Source: Dyadobacter sp. 3J3 (GTDB lineage: Bacteria; Bacteroidota; Bacteroidia; Cytophagales; Spirosomataceae). Taken from it: a stretch of 64,000 nucleotides of DNA. Numbering within the stretch: the stretch's first letter is position 1; the number at the start of each line of letters is the position of its first letter. Made by a program: the position numbers and the translations under genes. The notes beneath the pieces were generated by a model, which saw nothing but the letters and a program-made list of their open reading frames with translations, was not told the origin of the DNA and ran no database searches. Location: contig NZ_VTOL01000001.1 in the NCBI RefSeq assembly GCF_009801115.1, forward strand, positions 813,048 through 877,047, written 5' to 3'. Of the stretch, positions 52,899 through 61,304 are shown piece after piece.

Positions 52899-54302
52899 AT
52901 GTTATTTTCTTCAAAAAATAATCCTCTCATCTTATTCATAACGGTAAGCCTTGCACTTTTGCCGGCTTTTGCTTTCTCTCAGGAAAATAAATCCTACCCC
53001 GCTTCCAAATTTCCTGACCGTATTATTCTTGGTTGGAAAGGCGATGCCGCTCATTCCCAGGCTGTAAACTGGCGTACGGATTCTACAATCACAAGAGCAA
53101 TCGCAATGATTCACGAGGCAGATCCTTCGCCTGATTTTCAAACCAGCGCAAAAAGTGTTGATGCAAAAACAACAGCAGTTGTTCTGGAAGGCAAACAGGT
53201 AAAGTACCATGAGGTAGATTTTACCGGACTTAAACCTGCGACGCAATACATGTACCGTGTTGGCGAAGGAAAACACTGGAGTGAATGGTTTCATTTTACA
53301 ACGGCATCAGATAAACATGATCCTGTATCTTTTCTTTATTTCGGAGATGCACAAAATGATATCCGGTCTTTATGGTCGAGAGCCATTCGCGGGGCTTACT
53401 CTACTTTGCCAAAAGCTGATTTTATGATTCATGCAGGCGATCTAATCAATAGCTCCAATGTTGATTATCAATGGGGTGAATGGTTCGAAGCCGGTGGCTG
53501 GGTCAATGGAATGGTGCCAAGTTTGTCAACACCTGGCAACCATGAATACTATATGGATAAGAATAAAAAACCTCATGTTTCCATGCATTGGAGACCACAG
53601 TTTGCACTGCCGGAAAATGGACCGGAAGGTTTAACTGAAACTGCATATTATTTTGATTATCAGGGAATAAGATTTATTTCTCTCAATTCACAGGAAGCAA
53701 TTCTGGATTCAACAGTTTTGGACAGACAAGCTGCCTGGTTCGAAAAAGTTGCGACAGGACATGCTATGCGCTGGACAATTGTGATGCATCATCATCCTAT
53801 TTATTCGACTAAAAACGGACGCGATAACGACGAATGGAGGGCAAAAATGGAACCTCTTTACAAAAAACACAAAGTCGATCTGGTATTACAGGGACATGAC
53901 CATACCTATGGCCGGGGTATTAATATGCCTCTGGGACAAAGTAGAAAAAAACCGGATGGACCGATCTATGTCGTTTCTGTAAGCGGGCCAAAAATGTACG
54001 ATATCGGTCTGCAAAACTGGATGGACAGAGCGGCATCTAATACTCAACTTTATCAGGTTATTACGGTAAACGACGCCTTGCTTTCATTCAAAGCCTTTAC
54101 CGTTAGCGGAGATTTATATGATTCCTTTAACCTTGAAAAAGATAAAAAAGGACAAAATACACTGGTAGAATTATCTACAACCCTAAAAATGCAGGAACGT
54201 CTGGAACTGCCCGACAATTTGAAAAAGAGTTTTAAAGCTGAACAATTAGAGGAGTATAACAAAAGATTTAAGGAGTATAAGGCAAGGAAAAATTTGAAAT
54301 AA
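52899..54302 (+). CDS. Purple acid phosphatase-like metallophosphoesterase, secreted
   Basis: The 467-residue protein has a signal peptide (LFSSKNNPLILFITVSLALL, cleaved near AFSQ), an N-terminal fibronectin-like domain (~35-125, DRIILGWKGDAAHSQAVNWR) and a calcineurin-type phosphoesterase domain. Its metal ligands are visible as YFGDAQND, MIHAGDLIN, STPGNHEYY, MHHHPIYS and QGHDHTYGR. A basic C-terminal tail (EYNKRFKEYKARKNLK) follows. It should hydrolyse phosphate esters in the periplasm. The ATG at 52899 is chosen over a TTG two codons upstream. Confidence 0.93.
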   Translation: MLFSSKNNPLILFITVSLALLPAFAFSQENKSYPASKFPDRIILGWKGDAAHSQAVNWRTDSTITRAIAMIHEADPSPDFQTSAKSVDAKTTAVVLEGKQVKYHEVDFTGLKPATQYMYRVGEGKHWSEWFHFTTASDKHDPVSFLYFGDAQNDIRSLWSRAIRGAYSTLPKADFMIHAGDLINSSNVDYQWGEWFEAGGWVNGMVPSLSTPGNHEYYMDKNKKPHVSMHWRPQFALPENGPEGLTETAYYFDYQGIRFISLNSQEAILDSTVLDRQAAWFEKVATGHAMRWTIVMHHHPIYSTKNGRDNDEWRAKMEPLYKKHKVDLVLQGHDHTYGRGINMPLGQSRKKPDGPIYVVSVSGPKMYDIGLQNWMDRAASNTQLYQVITVNDALLSFKAFTVSGDLYDSFNLEKDKKGQNTLVELSTTLKMQERLELPDNLKKSFKAEQLEEYNKRFKEYKARKNLK

Positions 54303-54326
54303 AAATTGATTATAGTACCAGAAAGA

Positions 54327-54357
54327 GCACTTTGAGGAAATATCAAAGTGCCCTTTT
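54327..54357 (+). terminator. Intrinsic terminator of the phosphatase gene
   Basis: The perfect 9-base stem gcactttga / tcaaagtgc has a 7-base loop and is followed by a ccttttt tract, about 25 bases after the phosphatase stop. Confidence 0.85.
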
Positions 54358-54457
54358 TGCTTTTAACGAAGGTTTAAATTTTCCCAATATTATACATTAT
54401 AGAGACATTTTAAATATTTCACGTCTTATTGATCGCATTCATTAACATCAATAGGCT

Positions 54458-54919
54458 ATGGCAAACACTTATTATCAACTCTACGTGCACAGCGTCTTCG
54501 CTATAAAATTTAGAAATGCAGTCATTGGGAAAGTATGGAAAAATGATTTCAACGGTATTATCGGAAATTTAATTAATGAAACTGGTTGTAAAACCTATAT
54601 CGTCAATGGCGTCGAGGATCACGTACATTGCTTTTTCGGTTTAAATCCCGCAGTTTCCATATCAGATGTTATGAGAAGTGTTAAAGCAAAGTCGTCAAAG
54701 TGGGTCAATGAAAGTGGGATTTTGCAAGACAGGTTTGAATGGCAAAAGGGATTTGGTGCATTTTCTTACAGCCACTCACACGTAGACAGTGTTTTTAGAT
54801 ATATCCAAAATCAGGAGGAACATCATAAAAAAAGAAGTTTCAGTGAGGAGTATTTGGAGTTACTTACAAAATTTGAGACTGAACATAACAAAAAATATTT
54901 GTTTGAAGATTTGATATAA
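54458..54919 (+). CDS. IS200/RAYT-like Y1 transposase
   Basis: The 153-residue single-domain HUH transposase has the metal-binding pair His55 and His57 in VEDHVHCFFG and the likely nucleophile Tyr115 in FRYIQNQEEHH. WQKGFGAFSYSHSHVD is typical of the Bacteroidota family, and the length is full for TnpA. No TnpB or IS605 accessory gene is present. The stop lies ~20 bp from the first of two tandem arrays of double-hairpin repeats, which are probable substrates, as in RAYT-REP systems. The frame is intact and may be active or domesticated. Confidence 0.9.
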   Translation: MANTYYQLYVHSVFAIKFRNAVIGKVWKNDFNGIIGNLINETGCKTYIVNGVEDHVHCFFGLNPAVSISDVMRSVKAKSSKWVNESGILQDRFEWQKGFGAFSYSHSHVDSVFRYIQNQEEHHKKRSFSEEYLELLTKFETEHNKKYLFEDLI

Positions 54920-54939
54920 ATCTGGTTTAATTAATCATA

Positions 54940-55212
54940 TCGGTCATGCCTCACGGCATTTGTAACCCGATAAATCACTCTCAAACCACGGAATAAATTC
55001 CGTGGCTATTATGTCGGTCATGCCTCACGGCATTTGTAACCCTATAAATCAACCTCAAACCACGGAATAAATTCCGCGGCTATTATGTCGGCCATTCCTC
55101 ACGGCATTGTAACCCAATAAATTAACTTCAAACCACGGAATAAATTCCGCGGCTATTATGTCGGCCATGCCTCACCGCATTTGTAACCCGATAAATCAAC
55201 CTCAAACCACGG
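54940..55212 (+). repeat. 74-bp tandem array of REP-like double hairpins (four units, last truncated)
   Basis: Units begin at 54940, 55014, 55088 and 55161 (periods 74, 74, 73). Each has tcggtcatgcctcacggcat (small stem atgcc/ggcat), a spacer tgtaacccgataaat, then the palindrome ccacggaataaattccgtgg (or ...cgcgg) and ctattatg. The fourth unit breaks inside the palindrome after ccacggaataaa, where the 98-bp array begins. The two arrays share the bases ggaataaa at the junction, which suggests microhomology-driven joining. Confidence 0.93.
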
Positions 55213-55905
55213 AATAAACGAAACAATTTCAAGATACCACGGAAATTCAAAATTATCCACAGTGCCAGAAGCACGACCGATATGATAGCCGCGGAATTTA
55301 TTCCGTGGAAAATAAACGAAACAATTTCAAGATACCACGGAAATTCAAAATTATCCACAGTGCCAGAGGCACGACCGACATGATAGCCGCGGAATTTATT
55401 CCGTGGAAAATAAACGAAACGATTTCAACATACCACGGGAATTCAAAATTATCCACAGTGCCAGAGGCACGACCGATATGATAGCCGCGGAATTTATTCC
55501 GTGGAAAATAAACGAAACGATTTCAACATACCACGGGAATTCAAAATTATCCACAGTGCCAGAGGCACGACCGATATGATAGCCGCGGAATTTATTCCGT
55601 GGAAAATAAACGAAACGATTACAACATACCTCGGAAATTCAAAATTATCCACAGTGCCAGATGCACGACCGATATGATAGCCGCGGAATTTATTCCGTGG
55701 AAAATAAACGAAACGATTATAACATACCACGGGAATACAGAATTATCCATAGTGACAGAGCCACGACCGACATGATAGCCGCGGAATTTATTCCGTGGAA
55801 AATGAACGAAACAATTTCAATATACCACAGGAATTCAAAATTATCCATAGTGCCAGAGGCACGACCCATATGACAACTGCGGAATTTATTCCGTGGGAAA
55901 TGAAC
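55213..55905 (-). repeat. 98-bp tandem array, seven copies, same element in inverse orientation
   Basis: Unit starts (aataaacgaaac or a close variant) fall at 55213, 55311, 55409, 55507, 55605, 55703, 55801 and a last partial at 55899, an exact 98-bp period. Each unit holds ttatccacagtgccag, a gtgcc/ggcac-type small stem, cgaccgatatgatag and the palindrome ccgcggaatttattccgtgg, the reverse complement of the element in the 74-bp array. Middle copies are almost identical while the rightmost diverge, as expected if unequal exchange homogenises the centre. Short reading frames through the array are by-products of the repeat. Confidence 0.95.
55253..55849 (+). promoter_or_regulatory. Row of DnaA-box-like sites at 98-bp spacing
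   Basis: TTATCCACA, the strong DnaA-box consensus, occurs exactly at 55253, 55351, 55449, 55547 and 55645, all on the same strand. The next two units carry TTATCCATA (55743, 55841). Whether DnaA binds here is untested. The locus lacks dnaA, dnaN or an AT-rich unwinding region, so it is not an obvious origin; a titration-type site is possible. Confidence 0.5.
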
Positions 55906-55966
55906 AATTATCTCAGCATACGACTGGAAAATAGTATGTCTAATGTTAGATCGAATTACATAAAAT

Positions 55967-56425
55967 CTAAACCCCAAATTGAGTCAAATGGTGATCCAGA
56001 TGTTTGTAAAACATATTATTCCATTCCTGGATAGTTAGTTTTCCAAATGAGTGAGATTCTTTTCCATCAAAAAAATTAGCTCCCAAGTCCTGTGTTTTTC
56101 TGACGTAATCGGTTAATCTAACTTTCTCCTTTTCAAAATTCCTATCACCTTTGATAATAAAATCTGGTGCAGTAGCGCTATTTCTTTTGTATGGAATTTC
56201 AGTAGTTACCTTATCTTTTACAAACATTTTCAGAATAAACTTCATGAGCTTCCCGGGAGGCTTGTGCGTGTTATCATAGACATATTCATAAGAAACGCAG
56301 CAATGAGCAAGCATTTGTGCACCAGACATTTTCCCCCATAATGGCTGACTTTCGCCTGTAAGCATATCAATCCGCTCTATAAGTTTATCTGTTACCGCTT
56401 TTGTAAAAATATCAGGAAGGGCCAT
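55967..56425 (-). CDS. DUF1569 (DinB-like) protein
   Basis: The 152-residue protein has the DUF1569 opening pattern IERIDMLTGESQPLWGKMSG, then AQMLAHCCVSYEYV with a metal-type His, and a C-terminal FYKHLDHHLTQFGV that completes the four-helix DinB-like metal site. Cytosolic, function unknown. Its 3' end stops about 60 bp from the edge of the 98-bp array. The DUF3891 gene lies 90 bp upstream on the same strand. Confidence 0.88.
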   Translation of the reverse strand: MALPDIFTKAVTDKLIERIDMLTGESQPLWGKMSGAQMLAHCCVSYEYVYDNTHKPPGKLMKFILKMFVKDKVTTEIPYKRNSATAPDFIIKGDRNFEKEKVRLTDYVRKTQDLGANFFDGKESHSFGKLTIQEWNNMFYKHLDHHLTQFGV

Positions 56426-56515
56426 ATTTATATTATTAGTGATGTGATTGATTTAAAATTATCATAAGTTAAATGAATAATTTCACTACACCAAATTAAT
56501 ACAATTCTCTGATAT

Positions 56516-57241
56516 TTAGTGCCTAGCCAACTGGTAACGATGTAAATCCGGTGTAGTATTCATTAGCAAATTTCGGAATTCATTTTCACTTTTAAATTCA
56601 AGTTGTGAAATAGTCTTCGATTCATAGTGTATCTCAAAAATTTCGGATTCGAATGGCCACGGATCTACCGTAAGTTCACTTTCTCTTAACGCTTGTAACA
56701 TATAACATTGGCTATCCGGGCCGGTAGCAACTTCAATTTTCCGATTTTCCGGCTGAATCAATTGCTGACAAATAAGTAAAGAAAGGGCATCACACCATTG
56801 CAGAATAGCATAAGCATAGATTACTTCTTCTTCGCTGCAAGCCGCAACTTTAATCCATTTTTTGTCTGTTTTTTTCAAATCCTGACAATATTTTTTAGCA
56901 ATCTTATCCTCCGAATTTGCGTACAAAAACTGAATGTGGCGGGAAATCAGCAATCCGATATAGCTACTTTTCGAAAGTGCCATTAGAAGCAATTGTTGAC
57001 ACCTCTTTTCCTCAAATTTCCTCATTTTGAAATTTAACGGCCCACCATTATCATTAAGCAGATTTTCATCCGACGCAAACTCGTTAAATGCATCATCATG
57101 CTCAATGGTGGCTACCACTGTTTCCATCCAGATTTCAGGGCGAAGCTTATCTCGCCAGTTATAACAAATTTGTCCGGCCAAAAGCCCGTGTGCTCGCTGG
57201 GTGATAATATTCCAGCCGTTTTCCTGATATTTAACAATCAT
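56516..57241 (-). CDS. DUF3891 family protein
   Basis: The 241-residue form begins MIVKYQENGWNIITQRAHGL, the usual DUF3891 start. The frame could be extended 26 codons upstream to an ATG, but that extra part is not family sequence. Family features include AGQICYNWR, VVATIEHDDAF and LQWCDALSLLICQ, with His/Asp residues that suggest an HD-like helical fold. Function unknown. It may share a transcript with the DUF1569 gene. Confidence 0.87.
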   Translation of the reverse strand: MIVKYQENGWNIITQRAHGLLAGQICYNWRDKLRPEIWMETVVATIEHDDAFNEFASDENLLNDNGGPLNFKMRKFEEKRCQQLLLMALSKSSYIGLLISRHIQFLYANSEDKIAKKYCQDLKKTDKKWIKVAACSEEEVIYAYAILQWCDALSLLICQQLIQPENRKIEVATGPDSQCYMLQALRESELTVDPWPFESEIFEIHYESKTISQLEFKSENEFRNLLMNTTPDLHRYQLARH

Positions 57242-57450
57242 ACAACAGACAATAAATTCGGGATTTACAATCAAAAAGTATGCCGAAAGATAATCCAGCC
57301 ATCCGGCCAATCTTCCCACTTTTTTTCAGAATCAGCGGAAAAAGAGGAAAAATATTTTGGCATAGTTTTTACAAATACTTGTCAAAATTATGCCATACGG
57401 TTATAATTTTCATGAGCAGATATCTCTCAATTTAATTTTTTAACTAATTT

Positions 57451-58632
57451 ATGGTACAAACTTTTTCTGAGGAAACAGCAGAATATGAGCCTGTTATGGC
57501 ATCATCTTTATTTTATACCATACCACCTTCTCAGCATCTTAAATTATCCGTTATTTTACCGGTAAGAAATGAGCAGGACAATTTATTTAAGACACTGGAA
57601 GCACTTCGTCATCAAAAAGATAACGAAGGATTCCAACTCCCATATTCAGAATACGAAGTGTTGCTTTTAGCAAACAACTGTACGGATGATTCGGCAGAAT
57701 CTGCAAGAACTTATCAGAAAACATTCCCGGAATTCAGCCTTCATATTGAAGAAATCCAGCTTGCACAGGACGTCGCCCATATAGGCACCGTTCGCAGACT
57801 TTTGATGGATGCTGCCTATAACCGCTTCACGTTATTGAACAGGCCGCAAGGAATTATTGCAAGCACCGATAGTGATAGCGAAGTGGATAAAAACTGGGTT
57901 TTTAACACCATTGAAGAAATAAAAAAAGGAAATGACGTCGTGGGCGGAAGAATTCTTACCCGTCCGGAAAACAGTCTTTCACGGATTTATTATCTTCGGG
58001 ATGTAACCTACAAACATCTGGTTTCCAAAGCAGAAGCACTATTAGATCCTGTCGCAAATGATCCGTGGCCAAGGCATTATCAGTGTTTTGGAGCCAGTTT
58101 CGCCGTTACTTGTAGCATTTATGACTTATCTGGAAGGCTCCCTGTAGTGCCATTTCTGGAAGATATGGCATTTCATAGAGCACTGACCAGAATTGATGCT
58201 AAAATCAGATTAAGCCCGTTGGTTAAGGTTATTACTTCTACCCGCATCAAGGGCCGGGTTGATTTTGGATTTTCAATCCAGTTAAAACAATGGGGAGAAA
58301 TGAATGAAGCGAATGATCCCGTTTTAGTAGAACAAGCAGGTGCTTTATTTAAAAAATTAATGGCTAAAAGACTTCTTCGCCAATACTGGAATAGTGATTG
58401 CTGTCAAAAACAGGCTCATTTACATATGCTCAATGTTGTTGCCGAAATTCTCAAACTGGATGTATCATGGCTGATATCTCAGGTTTCGAGAGAGATTTAT
58501 TTTGGGGTGTTCTGGGAAAAAATTGAGGAAGAATTGGAAAAGGGGGAATGGATCAAAACCTGGCCTAAAATGGACGTTGTAGATGTGATCACAGAACTTA
58601 AAATAAAAATCAAAAACTTACGGATACAATAA
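57451..58632 (+). CDS. GT2-family glycosyltransferase
   Basis: The 393-residue GT-A enzyme has KLSVILPVRNEQDNLFKTLE at the nucleotide-binding start, YEVLLLANNCTDDSAESART, the DXD-type motif in GIIASTDSDSEVDKNWV and a VPFLEDMAFHRAL segment in the acceptor region with the probable catalytic ED. There is no membrane helix, so it is cytosolic, unlike processive synthases. It is convergent with the NodS-like methyltransferase gene, sharing a terminator, and probably belongs to the same functional cluster. Confidence 0.9.
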   Translation: MVQTFSEETAEYEPVMASSLFYTIPPSQHLKLSVILPVRNEQDNLFKTLEALRHQKDNEGFQLPYSEYEVLLLANNCTDDSAESARTYQKTFPEFSLHIEEIQLAQDVAHIGTVRRLLMDAAYNRFTLLNRPQGIIASTDSDSEVDKNWVFNTIEEIKKGNDVVGGRILTRPENSLSRIYYLRDVTYKHLVSKAEALLDPVANDPWPRHYQCFGASFAVTCSIYDLSGRLPVVPFLEDMAFHRALTRIDAKIRLSPLVKVITSTRIKGRVDFGFSIQLKQWGEMNEANDPVLVEQAGALFKKLMAKRLLRQYWNSDCCQKQAHLHMLNVVAEILKLDVSWLISQVSREIYFGVFWEKIEEELEKGEWIKTWPKMDVVDVITELKIKIKNLRIQ

Positions 58633-58665
58633 AAGAAAACGAAACTCAAAGTTCCGTTTTCTTTT
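58631..58665. terminator. Bidirectional terminator overlapping the methyltransferase 3' end
   Basis: Fifteen-base arms aaaagaaaacgaaac and gttccgttttctttt pair with one mismatch around a 5-base loop. The stem covers the GT2 stop codon's last bases and the final codons plus stop of the convergent methyltransferase gene. Confidence 0.8.
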
Positions 58666-59251
58666 CAAACAAATCCAACCTATACTGATCCTCACGTCTT
58701 CCGTATAAATGTAACAAAGGTGCAGATTCATTTCCCGCGGATTTAATAAAAAGCTCATGTACTTCATCACCCGTTAGAGGAAATTCCTCGACCACTGGCG
58801 TCCAATGCACCATCAGCAAATGACCTTTTGGTAAAAGCGCATGGATAATTTTGTCCTTTGCAATGCCGAGATCTTCCTCGCTTAAAAAATACCCAACCTC
58901 AGAAAATAAGATCAAATCAAAACTTTCGTCGGGAAAGTCTTTTGGGATAATCATTTCACGGACTTTAACAAAAGGATAATGCAAAAGCCTTTTTCTTGCA
59001 TTTTCGGTTGCAATTTCACTGGCATCCACAGCCAGTAAATGTGTACAACGTCTGGCTAATTTTTCACTTAATATACCGTTTGAGCATCCGATCTCAAACG
59101 CATTTTCATAAACAGGATTTGGAATGGCACGTAGCGTGGCTTCGTATTTTTCCCTTTCGTAAGGACTATTTTCAAAATCCCAGGGATCTTCATTTCTCTG
59201 ATACATTTTATTAAAAAACTCAGCATCAAGAGATCTAGTCGATTTTTCCAT
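58646..59251 (-). CDS. SAM-dependent methyltransferase, NodS-like
   Basis: The 201-residue class I methyltransferase starts at the ATG giving MEKSTRSLDAEFF, 4 bases after the PIG-L stop; a longer frame overlapping PIG-L by 50 bases is less likely. It has DPWDFENSPYEREKYEATL, characteristic of the NodS/nodulation methyltransferase group, SAM motif I FEIGCSNG (~53-60), LLAVDASEIATENAR and FDLILFSEVGYFL. In rhizobia NodS N-methylates a de-N-acetylated chitin oligomer; here the neighbour encodes a PIG-L deacetylase. The substrate in this organism is unknown. Confidence 0.87.
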   Translation of the reverse strand: MEKSTRSLDAEFFNKMYQRNEDPWDFENSPYEREKYEATLRAIPNPVYENAFEIGCSNGILSEKLARRCTHLLAVDASEIATENARKRLLHYPFVKVREMIIPKDFPDESFDLILFSEVGYFLSEEDLGIAKDKIIHALLPKGHLLMVHWTPVVEEFPLTGDEVHELFIKSAGNESAPLLHLYGRREDQYRLDLFEKKTEL

Positions 59252-59255
59252 AATT

Positions 59256-60014
59256 TTATTTGATAGCAGTTTCAAAGAATAATTCCCGCGGAATATCAAA
59301 ATGACCAATAACTTTCGGCGTCAGCATAAAGCCTTCCGGGTCATCGTCAATCATATGCGTAACCTGCGAAATATGCGCTGCCAATGCTTTATTTTTCGTT
59401 TCCAAAGTATCTTCAATATTGACAGTAAATTTTTTCATGCGGTCTAGTAATTCTAAATCTTCCGGATTTCCCAGCTCCCAAAGCCAAATTGGATATTCAA
59501 TAAACCTTGGTTTTATTCTTGCCCGGTTTACTGCTTCTGACATGATTTTCCATGTTGCCTGATGGTCCGGATGCGGATCTTTTTGCCAGGGAACAAATAC
59601 GCTTTGGGGTTCTATTTCGTCAATAATTTTTACAATTTTCTCTACCGTTTCCTCAAACCGATTATCGTTTTCGTGCGGAACTTTGGTATCTTTTAATCGT
59701 AAAAACTCCATATGATCAACTTCTCCGCCAAGTGTCAAGACAGCCACTTTTGCTTCTTCTTCCCGTACTTTTGTTAACCTTTTGGCAGGGTATTTTTTAG
59801 AATTCGGATGTGACATACTTCCGTCACTAACAAATAAAAAATGAACCGGAATTCCGTTTTTTCTCATTAGAGCTACTGTTCCACCACAACCAAGCGTTTC
59901 ATCATCCGGATGTGGTGCCACGATTAAACTGCATCCAAATTCTTCAACTTTTACACTTTTCATTTTGCCAATGCGGCTATGCAATTCTGATATTTGGTCC
60001 ATAATGTGTGACAT
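59256..60014 (-). CDS. PIG-L family N-deacetylase
   Basis: The 252-residue zinc-dependent LmbE-like deacetylase has the metal motif APHPDDETLGCGG (His35, Asp37, Asp38) and the later ligand His in WQKDPHPDHQATW. By family it removes the N-acetyl group of GlcNAc-type sugars. It lies between a GH1-like gene (38 bp upstream) and the NodS-like methyltransferase gene (4 bp downstream), so the three are co-transcribed. A second ATG four codons in is an alternative start. Confidence 0.93.
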   Translation of the reverse strand: MSHIMDQISELHSRIGKMKSVKVEEFGCSLIVAPHPDDETLGCGGTVALMRKNGIPVHFLFVSDGSMSHPNSKKYPAKRLTKVREEEAKVAVLTLGGEVDHMEFLRLKDTKVPHENDNRFEETVEKIVKIIDEIEPQSVFVPWQKDPHPDHQATWKIMSEAVNRARIKPRFIEYPIWLWELGNPEDLELLDRMKKFTVNIEDTLETKNKALAAHISQVTHMIDDDPEGFMLTPKVIGHFDIPRELFFETAIK

Positions 60015-60052
60015 TAAACATGACTATCAACATAGATCAGGTTATTTATTTC

Positions 60053-61270
60053 TCAAAGCATAACCATTTCTTCAACCCTAATACTGAAATGCTGCTGATT
60101 GACGGCTTCATTTAATTCTACCGACAAAGTATCCTGAGCATCCTGTAATGCTTTTGCAGAAGGCTGATGCAAAATCCTACTTTTAATACTGATCGCCGGA
60201 TTCATATCCCACAATCCGGAATTATGCCAGTCGTCCAGATGATCCCAATTCGGACGGTCAATGATTGGATAAATACAAATACCCCAAAAGGGAATTTTCT
60301 GCCGGATTGTTTTAGAAATTTGTGCAGCAATATAGTTGATCCAAAGTGGGCGATCCTTTCCCGGATGGCTTGTTTCAGCTAAAACAATTGGGCGATCATA
60401 ACGCAAATGCGCTTCGTACAACAAATCCGAAAGCTGTCGTAAATACGGATGAGGCACAGAATCGTTCCAACCCAAAATTTGATGCGGATTTAGAACCCAT
60501 TGATTATTGTAATAATAATTGAATCCCAGAATATCCAGATATTCTGGTTTCCCACCCAACTCCGGGCACATTTTACCGCTTAATATATCCAGCGATTGAT
60601 ACTGTAATTCGTGATGGTTTTTGGCATCCTCAATCTCCCGGGACGTTGCATTGAGATTTGGAACAACATTAACTAAGGGTTCTGTGGTAAGAATCCTTAT
60701 AGTCGGGTCAACTTCTTTAAGCGCCTTTACACCAGCAATATATGCCTTCATGTATGAGTACTTTACTTCCCACCCATTGTTATGGCAATAGGGAGAAGTT
60801 CCGGCTACGTCACCACCAAGCCAGGACATAAAACTTACCTCATTAATCGGGGTTACGATAAGCGGCTCGCTATAACCTAATGACTTATAGAATTGCGCAA
60901 AAGCAGTGCAAAGAGCAGCAAATCGCCCGGTAAAATGCGGATGTACAGGACTTAAATCATCAGGAAATCCAAAATGACAAATATCCCATATTTGCTGAAT
61001 ACCATTTTCCTGGCCTGTTTCCAGCATTTTTTGAAAAATACTGAAATCGTAAATACCAGGTATTTTTTCAACCTGGCTCCACCGTAAACCTTCACGAACT
61101 GTTTTTATATTAAATGCCCCCAGATTTTCATAATCCTGCTTCAAAAGTTCCAAATGTGAAGTTACATGAAGAAAATCGACACGGTTTCCGAAAGCATTTA
61201 ATTGATCTGTACATTCAAATCCAGCCATCCAGAACGATTTAAAAGGATTTTCGATCTTTTGATCAGACAT
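60053..61270 (-). CDS. GH1-like glycosidase-fold protein
   Basis: The 405-residue TIM-barrel protein has a GH1/GH5-clan layout: TVREGLRWSQVEKIPGIYDF, acid/base candidate Glu144 in TPINEVSFMSW, DILGFNYYYNNQW and nucleophile candidate Glu299 in IVLAETSHPG. There is no signal peptide. Both catalytic carboxylates are present, so activity is possible, perhaps trimming a glycan intermediate. It is shorter than typical GH1 beta-glucosidases (~450). It sits between a glycosyltransferase gene (34 bp) and PIG-L (38 bp). Confidence 0.82.
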   Translation of the reverse strand: MSDQKIENPFKSFWMAGFECTDQLNAFGNRVDFLHVTSHLELLKQDYENLGAFNIKTVREGLRWSQVEKIPGIYDFSIFQKMLETGQENGIQQIWDICHFGFPDDLSPVHPHFTGRFAALCTAFAQFYKSLGYSEPLIVTPINEVSFMSWLGGDVAGTSPYCHNNGWEVKYSYMKAYIAGVKALKEVDPTIRILTTEPLVNVVPNLNATSREIEDAKNHHELQYQSLDILSGKMCPELGGKPEYLDILGFNYYYNNQWVLNPHQILGWNDSVPHPYLRQLSDLLYEAHLRYDRPIVLAETSHPGKDRPLWINYIAAQISKTIRQKIPFWGICIYPIIDRPNWDHLDDWHNSGLWDMNPAISIKSRILHQPSAKALQDAQDTLSVELNEAVNQQHFSIRVEEMVML

Positions 61271-61304
61271 GATTTATTCTTAAAATTTATTGTGAGCATT
61301 TCTA

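Noticed and set aside
55213..55849. The DnaA-box row as the chromosome origin
   Set aside because: No dnaA, dnaN, gidA or rnpA gene and no AT-rich unwinding stretch nearby; boxes arise from one repeated unit.
54940..55905. CRISPR-like regular array
   Set aside because: Units are repeated along their whole length with no unique spacers, the palindromes lie within long 74/98-bp units, and there are no cas genes.
55128..56034. Several 70-90 codon reading frames through the 98-bp array on both strands
   Set aside because: They only reflect translation of the tandem repeat and share its period; no independent coding signal.
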